Positions 34,053-43,906 of a DNA stretch of 64,000 nt are shown in pieces. The stretch comes from Sphingomonas gellani (lineage in GTDB: Bacteria; Pseudomonadota; Alphaproteobacteria; Sphingomonadales; Sphingomonadaceae), in assembly GCF_900110035.1 (NCBI RefSeq), contig NZ_FOCF01000004.1:7501-71500 (forward strand), in the 5' to 3' direction. Positions within the stretch are counted from its first letter, which is position 1; every line of letters begins with the position of its first letter. The translations under genes were made by a program, and so were the position numbers. Under the pieces are notes generated by a model. It saw only the letters and a program-made list of their open reading frames with translations, was not told the DNA's origin and made no database searches.

Positions 34053-35461
34053 AGGCGATAGGTCCGGCGGGCAAGCCCCACGGTGAGCTCCTGCGCGATC
34101 TCGGCCGCTTCCCAGTCCGCCAGGCGATGCTCTGCCACCAGCCGCGCGAGAAAGGCGCAATCGACCCGTCGCGCGACATCGTGGCGGGCGGGGATCGAGA
34201 GAAAGGCGCGGGTGTCGTCGTTGAACCCGACGGTGTTGTAGAAGCCGGCGGTCTCTGTCGTCATCTCCCGGAACCGGCGCATCCCTTCGGGAGAGTCGTG
34301 GAACCACCAGGCGGGCCCCAGCTTCAGGCAGGGATAATGACCCGCGAGGGGAGCCAGTTCACGCGCATAGGTCGACTCGTCGAGCGTGAAGAGGATGATC
34401 GTCAGATCGGTTGAGTTGCCGACCACGTCCAGCATCGGCTTGAGGCCGTTCACGAAGTCGGCGCGACCCGGAATGTCTGCGCCGCGGTCGCGGCCGTGGC
34501 TGGCGAACAGCTGCGCATTGTGGTTGCGGATGCTGCCGGGGTGGATCTGCATCACCATGCCGTCGTCGATCGACATCTTCGCCATCTCGGTCAGCATCTG
34601 GGCGCGGAACAGCTCTGCGTCGGCGGCGCTCGGGCCGGGCCGGATGACCCGCTCGAACAGCGCGGCCGCTTCGCGCGGTTCCAGGTTCGCGGTGCGGGCG
34701 GTGGGGTGGCCGTGATCGGTCGCGGTCGCGCCGGCGGCGCGGAAGTCCGCGCGGCGTTTGGCATGCGCGGCCAGATAGCCGGACCAGGTCCACACATCCT
34801 CGCCCGTCAGCGCCGCGAAGCGCACCATCGCCGGCCGAAACGCCTCATGCTCGACATCGATGACCCCGTCGGGGCGATAGGTGGTGACGACCCGGCCCTG
34901 CCAGCCCGACAGCCGTATGGCGCGATGTGCCTGCAGCGGGTCATCGGCTCCCTCCGTGGTCGCAAGGAACTCGATGCCGAAGCGATCGAACAGGGCGCGC
35001 GGGCGAAAGGCGTCGGTGAAGAGCTGTTCCGCGATATGATCGAAATACAGGTCGCTGGTCGATGCATCCAGCGCGACCTCCAGGCCCAGGACCTCGGCGA
35101 AGACATGGTCCAGCCATAGTTGCGACGGGGTCCCCCGAAACAGGTGGTAATGGCTGGCGAATGTCCGCCACGCCTCGCGCGGGTCGGTGTCGGGCGTCCC
35201 CTCGCGCGAAGGGACGCCCAGGCGCGCGAGGTCGACGCCCTGGCTGTAGAGCATGCGAAACAGATAATGGTCCGGCGACAGCAACAGGCTGGTCGCATCG
35301 CGCCACGCGTCGTTGGTGGCGAACCAGCGTGGATCGGTATGGCCGTGCGGCGACACGATCGGCAGCCCGGCCACCTGCGCATAGAGCGCTCGCGCGATCG
35401 AGCGCTGATCGGGATCGCTGGAGAACAAGCGATCGGGCGACAGGCGGAGCGGGCGGGTCAT
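34049..35461 (-). CDS. uxaC: Glucuronate isomerase
   Basis: 470 aa, the normal length of UxaC. The start ATG 35461 overlaps the uxuA stop (ATGA). Diagnostic blocks are present: [18 protein letters not shown] (metal-binding HxH), [25 protein letters not shown], and [14 protein letters not shown] [18 protein letters not shown]. It converts D-glucuronate to D-fructuronate (and galacturonate to tagaturonate) in the cytoplasm. As no uxaA/uxaB is present, the locus is for glucuronate rather than galacturonate. Confidence 0.93.
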   Translation of the reverse strand: MTRPLRLSPDRLFSSDPDQRSIARALYAQVAGLPIVSPHGHTDPRWFATNDAWRDATSLLLSPDHYLFRMLYSQGVDLARLGVPSREGTPDTDPREAWRTFASHYHLFRGTPSQLWLDHVFAEVLGLEVALDASTSDLYFDHIAEQLFTDAFRPRALFDRFGIEFLATTEGADDPLQAHRAIRLSGWQGRVVTTYRPDGVIDVEHEAFRPAMVRFAALTGEDVWTWSGYLAAHAKRRADFRAAGATATDHGHPTARTANLEPREAAALFERVIRPGPSAADAELFRAQMLTEMAKMSIDDGMVMQIHPGSIRNHNAQLFASHGRDRGADIPGRADFVNGLKPMLDVVGNSTDLTIILFTLDESTYARELAPLAGHYPCLKLGPAWWFHDSPEGMRRFREMTTETAGFYNTVGFNDDTRAFLSIPARHDVARRVDCAFLARLVAEHRLADWEAAEIAQELTVGLARRTYRL

Positions 35462-36630
35462 CGCCCCGCCGCCATGTGCGCGATTCCGCGTTCCAGCCCG
35501 CGCAGTTCCGCCAGCCCACGCATGCGACCCAGAAGCGAATAGCCCGGCAGGGTCCGCTTCGACAGGTCGTCCAGCATCTGGTGGCCATGGTCTGGCCGCA
35601 TCGGGATGGAGCGCGCCTCACTCGTTTGCAGCCTGTGGATCGCGGCGACGAGTTCGACCATGCCGGCATCTCCCTCCAGATGCGCGGCCTCGTGGAACGC
35701 GCCACCCGCCTCGCGTTGAACAGAGCGCAGGTGGAGAAAGCCGATCCGATCGCCGAGGCGGTCGATCATGCCGGGCAGATCATTGTCCGCCCGCGCACCC
35801 AGCGAACCTGCGCAAAAGCAAAGACCGTTCGACCTGTTCGGGACGCGGGCGAAGAGCGTCGCAAGGTCTTCCTCCGTGCTGACCACGCGCGGCAGCCCGA
35901 AGAGTGCGAAAGGCGGATCGTCGGGATGCACGACGAGGCGGACATCCAGCTCGTCTGCCAGCGGGCAGACCGCCTCCAGGAACGCGACATGGCTGGCGCG
36001 GAGCGTTTCCGCGTCGATCTGGTCATATTGCGACAGCGCGTCGCGGAACCGGTCGGCGGTGAAGGTCTCCTCGCTGCCTGGCAGGCCGGCGATGATCGTG
36101 CGTTCCAGCAGAACGCGCGCCTCTTCGCCCATCGCGTGGAAGCGGCGCTCGGCACGGTCGAGCAGGTCCGGCGTGTAATCCCGCTCCGCGTTCGCGCGCC
36201 GCAGGATGTGCAGGTCGAAGATCGCCGCGGCCTCAAGTTCGAAGCGGAGTGCAAGCGCACCGTCAGGCATCGGCCACGCCAGGTCGGTTCGCGTCCAGTC
36301 TATCACCGGCATGAAATTGTAGGTGACGGTGCGGATATCGCACGCGGCCAGGTTCCTCAGGCTGTCGCGATAACGGTCGATCAAGGTATCGCGTTCGGCG
36401 GCACCCGTCTTGATCGCCTCATGCACCGGCAGGCTTTCGACCACCGACCAGGTCAGGCCCGCCGCCTCGATCTTCGCCTTCCGCGCTTGGATTGCTTCGC
36501 GGCTCCAGACGTCGCCATTCGCCACCTCATGCAGCGCGGTCACGATGCCGGTCGCACCCGCCTGACGAATGTCGCGCAGGGACACGGGATCGGATGGGCC
36601 GAACCAGCGCATCGTTTGGGTCATCATCAC
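35458..36630 (-). CDS. uxuA: Mannonate dehydratase
   Basis: 390 aa. The start lies in a run of ATGs (36630, 36627, 36624); the second or third is equally possible. The N-terminus [20 protein letters not shown] and the TIM-barrel blocks [60 protein letters not shown] and RPDHGHQML are those of UxuA, including the metal-site His/Cys/Asp residues. It dehydrates D-mannonate to 2-keto-3-deoxygluconate. It is the first gene of the uronate operon; a partial GntR-type palindrome sits about 100 bp upstream. The KDG kinase/aldolase genes are not in the window. Confidence 0.93.
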   Translation of the reverse strand: MMMTQTMRWFGPSDPVSLRDIRQAGATGIVTALHEVANGDVWSREAIQARKAKIEAAGLTWSVVESLPVHEAIKTGAAERDTLIDRYRDSLRNLAACDIRTVTYNFMPVIDWTRTDLAWPMPDGALALRFELEAAAIFDLHILRRANAERDYTPDLLDRAERRFHAMGEEARVLLERTIIAGLPGSEETFTADRFRDALSQYDQIDAETLRASHVAFLEAVCPLADELDVRLVVHPDDPPFALFGLPRVVSTEEDLATLFARVPNRSNGLCFCAGSLGARADNDLPGMIDRLGDRIGFLHLRSVQREAGGAFHEAAHLEGDAGMVELVAAIHRLQTSEARSIPMRPDHGHQMLDDLSKRTLPGYSLLGRMRGLAELRGLERGIAHMAAGR

Positions 36631-36730
36631 CCGTCAGCTACCCCTCTCCGGCCCCATGGCCCTGTTGGTGTTCATTCTGTTCGCTTGGCAATCTAGCATC
36701 GGCAAAGCTGATAGGCCAGATAGAGCAAAG

Positions 36731-36741
36731 TGGTAAGGCCA
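36731..36741. promoter_or_regulatory. Possible GntR operator upstream of uxuA
   Basis: TGGTAAGGCCA resembles the TNGTNNNNCNA pattern bound by FadR-type GntR proteins, and resembles the better site at 41050-41060. It lies about 100 bp upstream of uxuA. The match is partial, so confidence is low. Confidence 0.3.
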
Positions 36742-36807
36742 TTTCAAAACACCATCCTCGGTGATTTTTTGGCGCCGAAATGGGTGCCGCGTCAGCCAGC
36801 GGCGAGC

Positions 36808-36840
36808 AAAAAGCGGGTGCGCCGCGTGTGGCGGCGCACC
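36808..36840 (-). terminator. Rho-independent terminator after the 1011-aa TBDR gene
   Basis: A perfect 10-bp stem GGTGCGCCGC (36816-36825) and GCGGCGCACC (36831-36840) with a 5-nt loop; on the minus strand it is followed within 3 nt by TTTTT (36812-36808). It separates the TBDR transcript from uxuA, so uxuA probably has its own promoter. Confidence 0.8.
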
Positions 36841-36894
36841 GTGGAGGACCATCGGCATGGTTTGGGGAATGCCCACGCCTTTGGAGACTCTGTC

Positions 36895-39800
36895 TCAGAA
36901 CTGGAAGTTGACCGCCAGCGCATAGGTCCGCCCGAAATACGCCGTGTAGAGCGGGTCCTTGCGCACCGTGTCGACGGTCAGGCGGTTGGTCTCGTTCGTG
37001 ATGTTCGACACCTCCGCGATCAGCTTGATGTTGTCGTTGATGGCGTACGAGGCGGACGCGTCGACGAAGATCGAGCTTGAGTTGGACGTCGAGTCCGCGT
37101 CGACTGAGCCGCTGGGCACGGCGGTCAGGAACGCGGAGCGATAGTTCACCGTCGAACGAATGCTGAACTTCCTGTCCTCGTAGTACAGCGTTCCGCTGGC
37201 AGTTTCGGGCGACAATCCGACCAGCGGCGCCGTGCGGGACAGCGTCGATGAGATGACGTAGTTGATGTTCGATCGCACTCGCGTGAAGTTGCCGAGTGCC
37301 CCGAAATTGCTCAGCGCGCCGGGCAGGAAGCGGAACGGCAGTTGGACGTTCACCTCGAACCCGCGGAGCGGGCCGCCCGGCGTGTTGTTGCTCCGCTGGA
37401 CGGTGAACAGATCGCTGGGTCGCAGCTGCGTACCGTTGAGCAGGCTCAGCGGCAGGCCGATGTCTTGGAATGCGACCGACTGGCTCGTCGTCTGGATGTA
37501 GGTTTCGATGTTCTTGTAGAAATATGCCACAGAGATCAGCGATCCCGGCGCGAAATACCATTCGAGCGCCGCGTCGAAGGTGTTCGCCCGGATCGGCTCC
37601 AGGAAGGGGTTGCTGAACGATGCGGTCTGGATGACCAGGTTCGCCGATCCGGCCGGGATCAACTGTCCATAGGATGGCCGCGACATCACCCGTGCCGCGG
37701 ACGCGCGGGCGATCAGGTTGGACGTCACGTCCAGTGCAAGGTTCGCGGACGGTAGCCAGTCGTCATAGCTGCGGTTGACCTGTGAGATGACGAAGCGCGA
37801 AGGATACAGGGATCCGGCCGGCGCGGCGGTGGTGATCGGACCATAAACGTCCAGCTTGGTATGGACGTAGCGTACGCCCGCGTCGCCGCGCAGCGCGAAG
37901 GGCAGGGTGTTCGCGGTGTTGAATTTGACCATCGCGTAGCCGGAGCCATATTGCTCCTTTACCCCGCCATAGGTGCCCTTGGCGCATTCGATGCTGCAAT
38001 ACACGTAGCTGTCCAGGCCGACCGCGTCCCGGAACTTGTCCGGATCGATCGAGACGAAATCCTGCAACTGCCCGTCAAGGTTCTTGCCCACCCCGCTCGT
38101 CACGGAGGTGATGCTGGAAAGCGCGACGCCGCTTGGCAAAGCGAGCGGCGTGTTGGTGGCGAGTTGCCGCTCGCGCGCGGTGTATTTGTTGGTGCGATAC
38201 TGGCCGCCGAACTGGATCGTGAAATCGGGCGCGGCCTCCCATTCGCTGTTCAACTCGAACGTCTTGCTGGTGATCGTGTTGCTGCGGATGAAGTTCGACA
38301 ATTGACCCCGCTGGTTTCCGTTTGTCAGCGGCGGGCCGTACTGGAACAGCGCGGCGTTGGTGGTGTCGATCCCATACCCGATCTTCGGAATGTCGGGGTT
38401 GTCGCGGAAATCGATCGAGAAATCGCGCGTGTCGTTGGAGTCGATCGCTACCTGCAATCGGTTCACGTCCAGCTTCGACTGGTTGATGCCCGCCAGGCCG
38501 AAGACGCGGAACGTGTCGGTGAAACGGTGGTCGAGATTGAGGTTCACCTGACGATAGGTCGAGGTGAACCGCTCGTCCTGCATCTCCGACCGCAGGTCGA
38601 CGCCGTCGAACAGGCCGTGCACCAGCGAGCCGTTCTCATCGACCTCGATCTCGCGGACGGAGGTCAGCGGCTGACCGTTGTTGGAGATCGCACGGCCGAA
38701 CGACCGCGCGTCGAACATCTGGTCGAGGCGGCTGACCTTGAAGCGCGAGTAGAGGCCGTCGAGCGAGATGTCGGTGTCGTCGCCCGGCTTCCATTGCAGC
38801 GTCAGCGTGCCGGCAAGGCGTTGCTGATTCTGGCTGCTTTTCACCGGTCGCGGCAGGCGGGGCAGGAACACGCCGCCGCCCGGCCGGCCGTTCACGCCGG
38901 TGCGGCTCATGATATAGTCATAGGCGGCGGCGTTGCCTGTGCGCGGATTGCCGGTGCTGCAATTGTTGGCGTCCGCGCCGATCGGGACGCCGTTCGGTTG
39001 GGTGTAGCCGGGGACGGGGTTGGTCGTCGGAACGCCGCGATAGACATAGCCGACCGGCGTGCAGAACGGAAAGATGACCCCGGCATTGGCACTGCCTGCC
39101 GGGGCTGCCTGACCATAGACGGTCGTGGGCACGACATCGACCGCCGAATAGGCATATTCCTCGATATGACGCTTTGAATAGGCGATGCTGCCGAGTACGC
39201 CGAAGGTGTCGTCGAACTTCTTCGACACCAGCGCGGACAGGCGCGGGTCCGCCTTTTTGCTGATGTCGTTGTAGATGCCGCGCGCGGTGCCGCTGAACAC
39301 GAAGTCGCCGCCCTTCTGATCGAAGGGCTTGGGCGCGCGCAGATCGACGGTCGCGCCAAGCGATCCTTCCTCGACATCGGCCGACAGCGTCTTTCGCACG
39401 GAAAGCGCGGAGAAGATCTCGGTCGGGAAGGTCACGAAATCGAAGGAGCGGCCGGTGGCGACGCCGCCGCGTATGTCGCTGCCGCTGACCTGGCTCACAC
39501 CTTCCATGCCGTTGATGCGGACGCGGGTGAATTGGGAGCCAAGGCCGCGTACGGATATGTTGCGGCCCTCACCACCATCGCCGCGCGACAACGCCACACC
39601 TGGAATGCGCTGCATCGATTCGGCGAGATTGGAGTCGGGGAACTTGCCGATGTCCTCGGCGACGATACTGTCGATCGCCGCCGTTTCCTGCCGTTTCTGA
39701 TTGAGAGCGCTGTTGAGGGCGGCGCGAAAGCCCACCACGACGATGTCGCCGTCCGGTGTATCGGGAGCCGCCTTGGTCGGATCGACGGGATCGGGTGTGC

Positions 39801-39930
39801 TGGTCTGTTCGCTGGCCGTGGGGGGCGCCTGACCACTGGTCTGCTGCGCGAAGGTGGGTGCGGCGACCAGCAGGCTGACGACGCTGGTCGAGACAAGCAA
39901 TGCACGCCTGTCGAAGCTCTTGCGGCTCAA
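36895..39930 (-). CDS. TonB-dependent receptor of the uronate/glycoside locus
   Basis: 1011 aa. I chose TTG 39930 rather than ATG 39990: GGAGAGGG lies 5 bp upstream and the product then begins with a normal signal peptide (LSRKSFDRRALLVSTSVVSLLVAAPTFAQ). A Gln/Thr-rich linker and the TonB box DIVVVGF (about 60) precede the plug (EDIGKFPDSNLAESMQRIPG, ISVRGLGSQFTRVRINGM) and a long barrel ending ALAVNFQF. The plug signature IGKFPDxNLAEAxQRIPGVxxxR is that of the TonB receptors of the Caulobacter/Xanthomonas CUT-type that import oligosaccharides. Location between gntR and uxuA points to a uronate-containing oligosaccharide. Confidence 0.9.
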   Translation of the reverse strand: MSRKSFDRRALLVSTSVVSLLVAAPTFAQQTSGQAPPTASEQTSTPDPVDPTKAAPDTPDGDIVVVGFRAALNSALNQKRQETAAIDSIVAEDIGKFPDSNLAESMQRIPGVALSRGDGGEGRNISVRGLGSQFTRVRINGMEGVSQVSGSDIRGGVATGRSFDFVTFPTEIFSALSVRKTLSADVEEGSLGATVDLRAPKPFDQKGGDFVFSGTARGIYNDISKKADPRLSALVSKKFDDTFGVLGSIAYSKRHIEEYAYSAVDVVPTTVYGQAAPAGSANAGVIFPFCTPVGYVYRGVPTTNPVPGYTQPNGVPIGADANNCSTGNPRTGNAAAYDYIMSRTGVNGRPGGGVFLPRLPRPVKSSQNQQRLAGTLTLQWKPGDDTDISLDGLYSRFKVSRLDQMFDARSFGRAISNNGQPLTSVREIEVDENGSLVHGLFDGVDLRSEMQDERFTSTYRQVNLNLDHRFTDTFRVFGLAGINQSKLDVNRLQVAIDSNDTRDFSIDFRDNPDIPKIGYGIDTTNAALFQYGPPLTNGNQRGQLSNFIRSNTITSKTFELNSEWEAAPDFTIQFGGQYRTNKYTARERQLATNTPLALPSGVALSSITSVTSGVGKNLDGQLQDFVSIDPDKFRDAVGLDSYVYCSIECAKGTYGGVKEQYGSGYAMVKFNTANTLPFALRGDAGVRYVHTKLDVYGPITTAAPAGSLYPSRFVISQVNRSYDDWLPSANLALDVTSNLIARASAARVMSRPSYGQLIPAGSANLVIQTASFSNPFLEPIRANTFDAALEWYFAPGSLISVAYFYKNIETYIQTTSQSVAFQDIGLPLSLLNGTQLRPSDLFTVQRSNNTPGGPLRGFEVNVQLPFRFLPGALSNFGALGNFTRVRSNINYVISSTLSRTAPLVGLSPETASGTLYYEDRKFSIRSTVNYRSAFLTAVPSGSVDADSTSNSSSIFVDASASYAINDNIKLIAEVSNITNETNRLTVDTVRKDPLYTAYFGRTYALAVNFQF

Positions 39931-40173
39931 ATACCCTCTCCCGATAGCCTGGCCGTGCGGGGTGTCCCGCCGTCCTGTATGGTCTGCCAATCTTGTTTGA
40001 CTGGTCAGCTTGATCGTCAGGTATCATCGTCGTTTGCAGAAGACAATGGCAAGGTATTTGGTCAGGCAGTCACGTCGCCAGGTCGTCTTGGCTTGTACGG
40101 TTGGCCTGTCCCGATCTCCTCATCGTGCCGGGAACGGTGCCGGTGCGCGCCTGATCTCGTCAGCGTCGGCTGG

Positions 40174-40920
40174 TCAAACCGACCGGCGGGCCAGTGCGCG
40201 GCGGCGCTGGTCGGTGGCGGCGCGGGCGCGTTCGACGGCCTCCGTCTCGGTCACGTCGAGCAGATACTCGATCACGCGCGCGAGATGGTCGCGCATGGCA
40301 TTGCGGGCGTCGACCGGCGAGCGGGCCTCCAGCGCGCTCAGGATGCGGCCATGTTCGGCCATGCGGTTCTCGGTGCCCAGGCTTCCCGCTTTCGCCAGCA
40401 CCTCGCGGGCAAGCGGCGAGCGGAAGCGCATGTCCCAGAAATCGGCAACCGCGGATATGATGACGGCATTGCCCGTCGCCTTGGCAATGGCGATGTGGAA
40501 GCGGCGGTCGGCGTCCTCGGCCGCTGCCGTGTCCTCTTGCGCCATCTCCGATAGCAGGCCCCGCAGTTCGGCGAGTTGCGCCTCGTCGATCTCGGTCGCG
40601 GCGACGGCGGCGACTTCGCCTTCGAGCAGCCGGCGCGCTTCGGTGATCTCAAAGGCGCCGATGTCCAGTTCCTGGTCCGCGTCGTTCGAGGAGGATGCGA
40701 GGACGAACACGCCCGACCCCTTGCGGGCCTCGACCAAGCCCTTCATCTCCAGCGCGATCATCGCTTCCCGGATCGTCGGTCGGCTGACCTGGAAGCGTTC
40801 GGTAAGGTCGCGTTCGGCGGGCAGGCGCGATCCGACGGCGAATACTCCGTTGGCGATATCGGTGACGATCGCATCCACGATCCTGCGGTAAAGTTTACCG
40901 CCGCCTTCAGCGCCTTGCAT
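40174..40920 (-). CDS. GntR-family regulator, FadR/UxuR subgroup
   Basis: 248 aa. The N-terminal winged HTH (KLYRRIVDAIVTDIANGVF, GSRLPAERDLTERFQVSRPT, IREAMIALEMKGLVEAR) is followed by an all-helical FCD effector domain (about 85-225, with RRLLEGEVAAVAA, DRRFHIAIAKATGNAVI, AEHGRILSALEARSPVDARN). It is divergent from the DUF1080 operon and upstream of the TBDR and uronate genes, so it probably represses both arms and responds to a uronate such as fructuronate or a pathway intermediate. A palindrome in the shared intergenic region is a candidate operator. Confidence 0.9.
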   Translation of the reverse strand: MQGAEGGGKLYRRIVDAIVTDIANGVFAVGSRLPAERDLTERFQVSRPTIREAMIALEMKGLVEARKGSGVFVLASSSNDADQELDIGAFEITEARRLLEGEVAAVAATEIDEAQLAELRGLLSEMAQEDTAAAEDADRRFHIAIAKATGNAVIISAVADFWDMRFRSPLAREVLAKAGSLGTENRMAEHGRILSALEARSPVDARNAMRDHLARVIEYLLDVTETEAVERARAATDQRRRALARRSV

Positions 40921-41049
40921 TCCTGTCCTCGCTCGATGGTGTCGGCTGCGCCGTCCCTCCTACTTCGCTTAGAGCGGGCGGCGGTCAAGCCTGATCAAAG
41001 TCGAATGGCCGCCGCTGCCTCAAGAAATGCCTTACAACCGCCTTGCATG

Positions 41050-41060
41050 TTGTCCGACCA
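41050..41060. promoter_or_regulatory. Candidate operator for the GntR regulator
   Basis: TTGTCCGACCA fits TNGTCNGACNA, the palindrome typical of FadR-subfamily GntR regulators. It sits in the 264-bp region between gntR (start 40920) and the DUF1080 gene (start 41185), where one site could serve both promoters. Confidence 0.5.
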
Positions 41061-41184
41061 CAATTTAGACGTGCTGACAGGAGAGGCTGCACGACAGCGT
41101 CATGTCGGCAGCGAACGAGGCGATGCTGGACGGCCCAACCGAGACGGTCCGGCCCGTCCCGGCATAAAGAGAAAAGGGGATGTC

Positions 41185-42564
41185 GTGGCAAAGGGGCTCG
41201 CAATGTTGACCATGGCGGTCCTGCCGCTGATGGTGCAGGCGTCCGTTTCGGCAGCCACGGCGCGAACCGCCCAGCCGCCCTGGCGCGACGTCACTCCGCG
41301 CAGTGGGCTTGCCGGTTGGCATGCGACCGGCGGCAACGCGACCTACGCCTTTGAAAATGGCGAACTCATTGGACGGGCGGAGCCGGGCAAGACCAACAGC
41401 TGGCTTGTGTCCGACGCGCAATATGGCGACTTCATCGTCGAATTCGATGCGAAGACCGATCCTGCGCTCAATTCCGGGATGATGATCCGGGGGCAGAGCC
41501 GGCCCGATTACCGCAACGGCGTGGTACATGGCTATCAGGCCGAGATCGATCCGTCGCCGCGTGCGTGGAGCGGCGGGATGTATGACGAACAGCGGCGCCA
41601 ATGGCTCTACACGCTCGGCCGCAACGAGGCCGCGCGCAAGGCTTTCCGCTCGGGCGACTGGAACCATTATCGGGTGGAGGCGATCGGCAACCGGCTGCGG
41701 ACCTGGATCAACGGCGTGCCAGCGACGGATACCGTGGACGACACGGACGCGCGCGGGTTCATCGCGTTCCAGGTGCATGCCATCCCCGACGCCGACGCCG
41801 CCCGGCATCCGGAGGTCCGGTTTCGGAACGTGCGGGTCATCACCGATGCGCCGGCCCGGTTCGCGATGCCGGCAACCGCGCTGCCGCAGCAGGGTTGGCT
41901 GTCCAATCGCCTGTCCACCGGTGAGCAACGGGCCGGATGGAAACTGCTGTGGGACGGCAGGACAGGCACGGGCTGGCGCGGGATCAAGGGTGCGGGGTTC
42001 CCGGCATCGGGCTGGCGGATCGCGGACGGCGTGCTGCACGACGAGGGCGGCGGTGGCGATATCATCACCACCCGCGATTATCGCGATTTCGAACTGTCGC
42101 TCGATTTCAAGCTGACCCCCGGCGCGAACAGCGGCATCAAGTATTTCGTCGATGCCGGCCTGCTCAAGAAGGGCGAGGCGATCGGGCTGGAATACCAACT
42201 GCTCGACGATGATCGGCATCCGGATGCGAAGATGGGCCGCGACGGGAATCGCACTCTCGGCTCGCTCTACGACCTGATCGCGGCGAAGAACCTGTCCGAT
42301 CCGGCCAGTCCCGGAAAACGGATCAACCCGCCGGGCGACTGGAACCGTGCCGTGATCGTGGCGCGGGGCAATCATGTCGAGCATTGGCTGAACGGCTTCA
42401 AGATGGTCGAATATGACCGCGGCTCCCCCGCATTCCGTGCGCTGGTGGCGCAAAGCAAATTTGCCGGCGTGCCCGGTTTCGGCGAAGGCAGGCAGGGCCC
42501 GATCCTGCTGCAGGATCATGGCGACCGCGTCGAGTTCCGGTCGATCAAGCTGCGCGAACTCTGA
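41185..42564 (+). CDS. Exported tandem DUF1080 protein, candidate 3-keto-glycoside hydrolase
   Basis: 459 aa. GTG 41185 is chosen because AAAAGGGG lies just upstream and a signal peptide follows (LAMLTMAVLPLMVQASVSAA). Two DUF1080 (3-keto-disaccharide hydrolase) jelly-roll domains are visible: about 35-200 (FENGELIG, YGDFIVEFDAKTDPALNSGM, GYQAEIDPSPRAWSGGMYD, DWNHYRVEAIGNRLRTWING) and about 220-457 (WKLLWDGRTGTGWRGIKG, DFELSLDFKLTPGANSGIKY, LEYQLLDDDRHPDAK, GDWNRAVIVARGNHVEHWLN). Known members cleave glycosides whose sugar has been oxidised at C3. It leads an operon with three Gfo/Idh proteins that could supply the 3-keto substrate. Confidence 0.85.
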   Translation: MAKGLAMLTMAVLPLMVQASVSAATARTAQPPWRDVTPRSGLAGWHATGGNATYAFENGELIGRAEPGKTNSWLVSDAQYGDFIVEFDAKTDPALNSGMMIRGQSRPDYRNGVVHGYQAEIDPSPRAWSGGMYDEQRRQWLYTLGRNEAARKAFRSGDWNHYRVEAIGNRLRTWINGVPATDTVDDTDARGFIAFQVHAIPDADAARHPEVRFRNVRVITDAPARFAMPATALPQQGWLSNRLSTGEQRAGWKLLWDGRTGTGWRGIKGAGFPASGWRIADGVLHDEGGGGDIITTRDYRDFELSLDFKLTPGANSGIKYFVDAGLLKKGEAIGLEYQLLDDDRHPDAKMGRDGNRTLGSLYDLIAAKNLSDPASPGKRINPPGDWNRAVIVARGNHVEHWLNGFKMVEYDRGSPAFRALVAQSKFAGVPGFGEGRQGPILLQDHGDRVEFRSIKLREL

Positions 42565-42578
42565 GGGGGAATGGGGCG

Positions 42579-43901
42579 ATGGACCGTCGGACGATGATCA
42601 AGGGCGCGGGTGCCACCATGGGGCTGGGCCTCGGCATGGCGATCAGCGCGCGCAGCTATGCCCGGATCAAGGGCGCGAACGAGCGACTGCGCGTCGCGGT
42701 CGTCGGCGTGAATGGGCGCGGGCAGGCGCATATGAGCGCGTTTTCGCAACTGCCCAACGTCGAGATCACGCACTTCTGCGACGTGGATTCGGCGGTGCTG
42801 GCCAAGCGTGCGGGTGAGTTCGCCGCAAAGGGGCATGCGGCGCCCAAGACGGTCGGGGACTATCGCCGGCTGCTCGATCGCAAGGCCGTCGACATCGTCA
42901 CCGTGGCGACGCCGGATCACTGGCACGCGAAGGTCGCGATCGACGCCATGAAATCTGGTCGTGACGTGTATTGCGAAAAACCGATCGGCATCGCCCCGGC
43001 GGAGGGCGAAGCGATGATCGTGGTGCAGAACAGCACCGGGCGCAAGCTGCAGGTCGGCAACCAGCAACGCTCCAGCCCGGAGACGCGGCAGTTGCTGGCG
43101 CTGATCCAGGCCGGCGAATTGGGCGACGTGTACGAGGCGCAGACCTGGTATGCCAACAACCGCCAGTCGATCGGCAATGGTCAGGAAACGGCGCCCCCTG
43201 CCAATCTCGACTGGAACATGTGGCAGGGGCCGCGCCCGCGCGGAGCGTATCGGTCGAACCTGGTGCCGTACAATTGGCACTGGTTCTGGAAGTACGGCAC
43301 CGGCGAAATATGCAACAACGCCATGCACGAACTGGACGTCGCGCGCTGGCTGATGGGGCTGACCTATCCCACGCGGGTGGAGGCGCAGGGGGCGAAGCGG
43401 TTCCACGCCGGCGACGATTGGGAAATGTACGATTCCCTGGCGCTCGACCTGTCCTACGATCAGGGGCGCACGATCCGCTGGAACGGGCAAAGCTGCAATG
43501 CGATGCTGACCTATGGTCGGGGACGCGGCGTGCTGTTGCTGGGGACCAAGGGGTCTGCGGTCGTCGATCGCAACGGGTTCGAACTCTACGACCTGGCCGG
43601 CAAATCGGTCCGGCAGGTGATGGCGGCGGCGTCGTCGGAGACCACCGGCACGGTGGGTGAGGGCGCGCTGGACGTCTATCACGCCGGGAACCTGGTGGAC
43701 GTGATCCGCGGCAAGGCCGCAGCGCTGAACTCGCCCATCGCGGAGGGGCATATCAGCACGACGCTCTGCCACCTCGGCAACATGGCCTATCGCACGAACA
43801 GCGTGCTGAGCGTCGATCCCGCGACGGGCAGGCCCGCCAGCGCGGATGCGATGAAGCTGTGGTCGGTCGCCTATGAGCCAGGTTGGGAGGTCAAGGCCTG
43901 A
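42579..43901 (+). CDS. Exported Gfo/Idh/MocA oxidoreductase, copy 1 of 3
   Basis: 440 aa. A Tat-like signal (MDRRTMIKGAGATMGLGLG, twin Arg) is followed by a Rossmann fold (LRVAVVGVNGRGQAHMSAFS, ITHFCDVD, VTVATPDHWHAKVAIDAMKS) and EKPIG, the Lys-Pro motif of the family (CEKPIGIAPAEGEAM). The C-terminal domain contains YNWHWFWKYGTGEICNNAMHELDVARW, a conserved block of the secreted Gfo/Idh subgroup. Such proteins are probably folded with tightly bound NAD(P) before export, as in glucose-fructose oxidoreductase. It starts 14 bp after the DUF1080 gene; a glycoside 3-dehydrogenase role is inferred from that pairing. Confidence 0.88.
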   Translation: MDRRTMIKGAGATMGLGLGMAISARSYARIKGANERLRVAVVGVNGRGQAHMSAFSQLPNVEITHFCDVDSAVLAKRAGEFAAKGHAAPKTVGDYRRLLDRKAVDIVTVATPDHWHAKVAIDAMKSGRDVYCEKPIGIAPAEGEAMIVVQNSTGRKLQVGNQQRSSPETRQLLALIQAGELGDVYEAQTWYANNRQSIGNGQETAPPANLDWNMWQGPRPRGAYRSNLVPYNWHWFWKYGTGEICNNAMHELDVARWLMGLTYPTRVEAQGAKRFHAGDDWEMYDSLALDLSYDQGRTIRWNGQSCNAMLTYGRGRGVLLLGTKGSAVVDRNGFELYDLAGKSVRQVMAAASSETTGTVGEGALDVYHAGNLVDVIRGKAAALNSPIAEGHISTTLCHLGNMAYRTNSVLSVDPATGRPASADAMKLWSVAYEPGWEVKA

Positions 43902-43906
43902 CGGCG

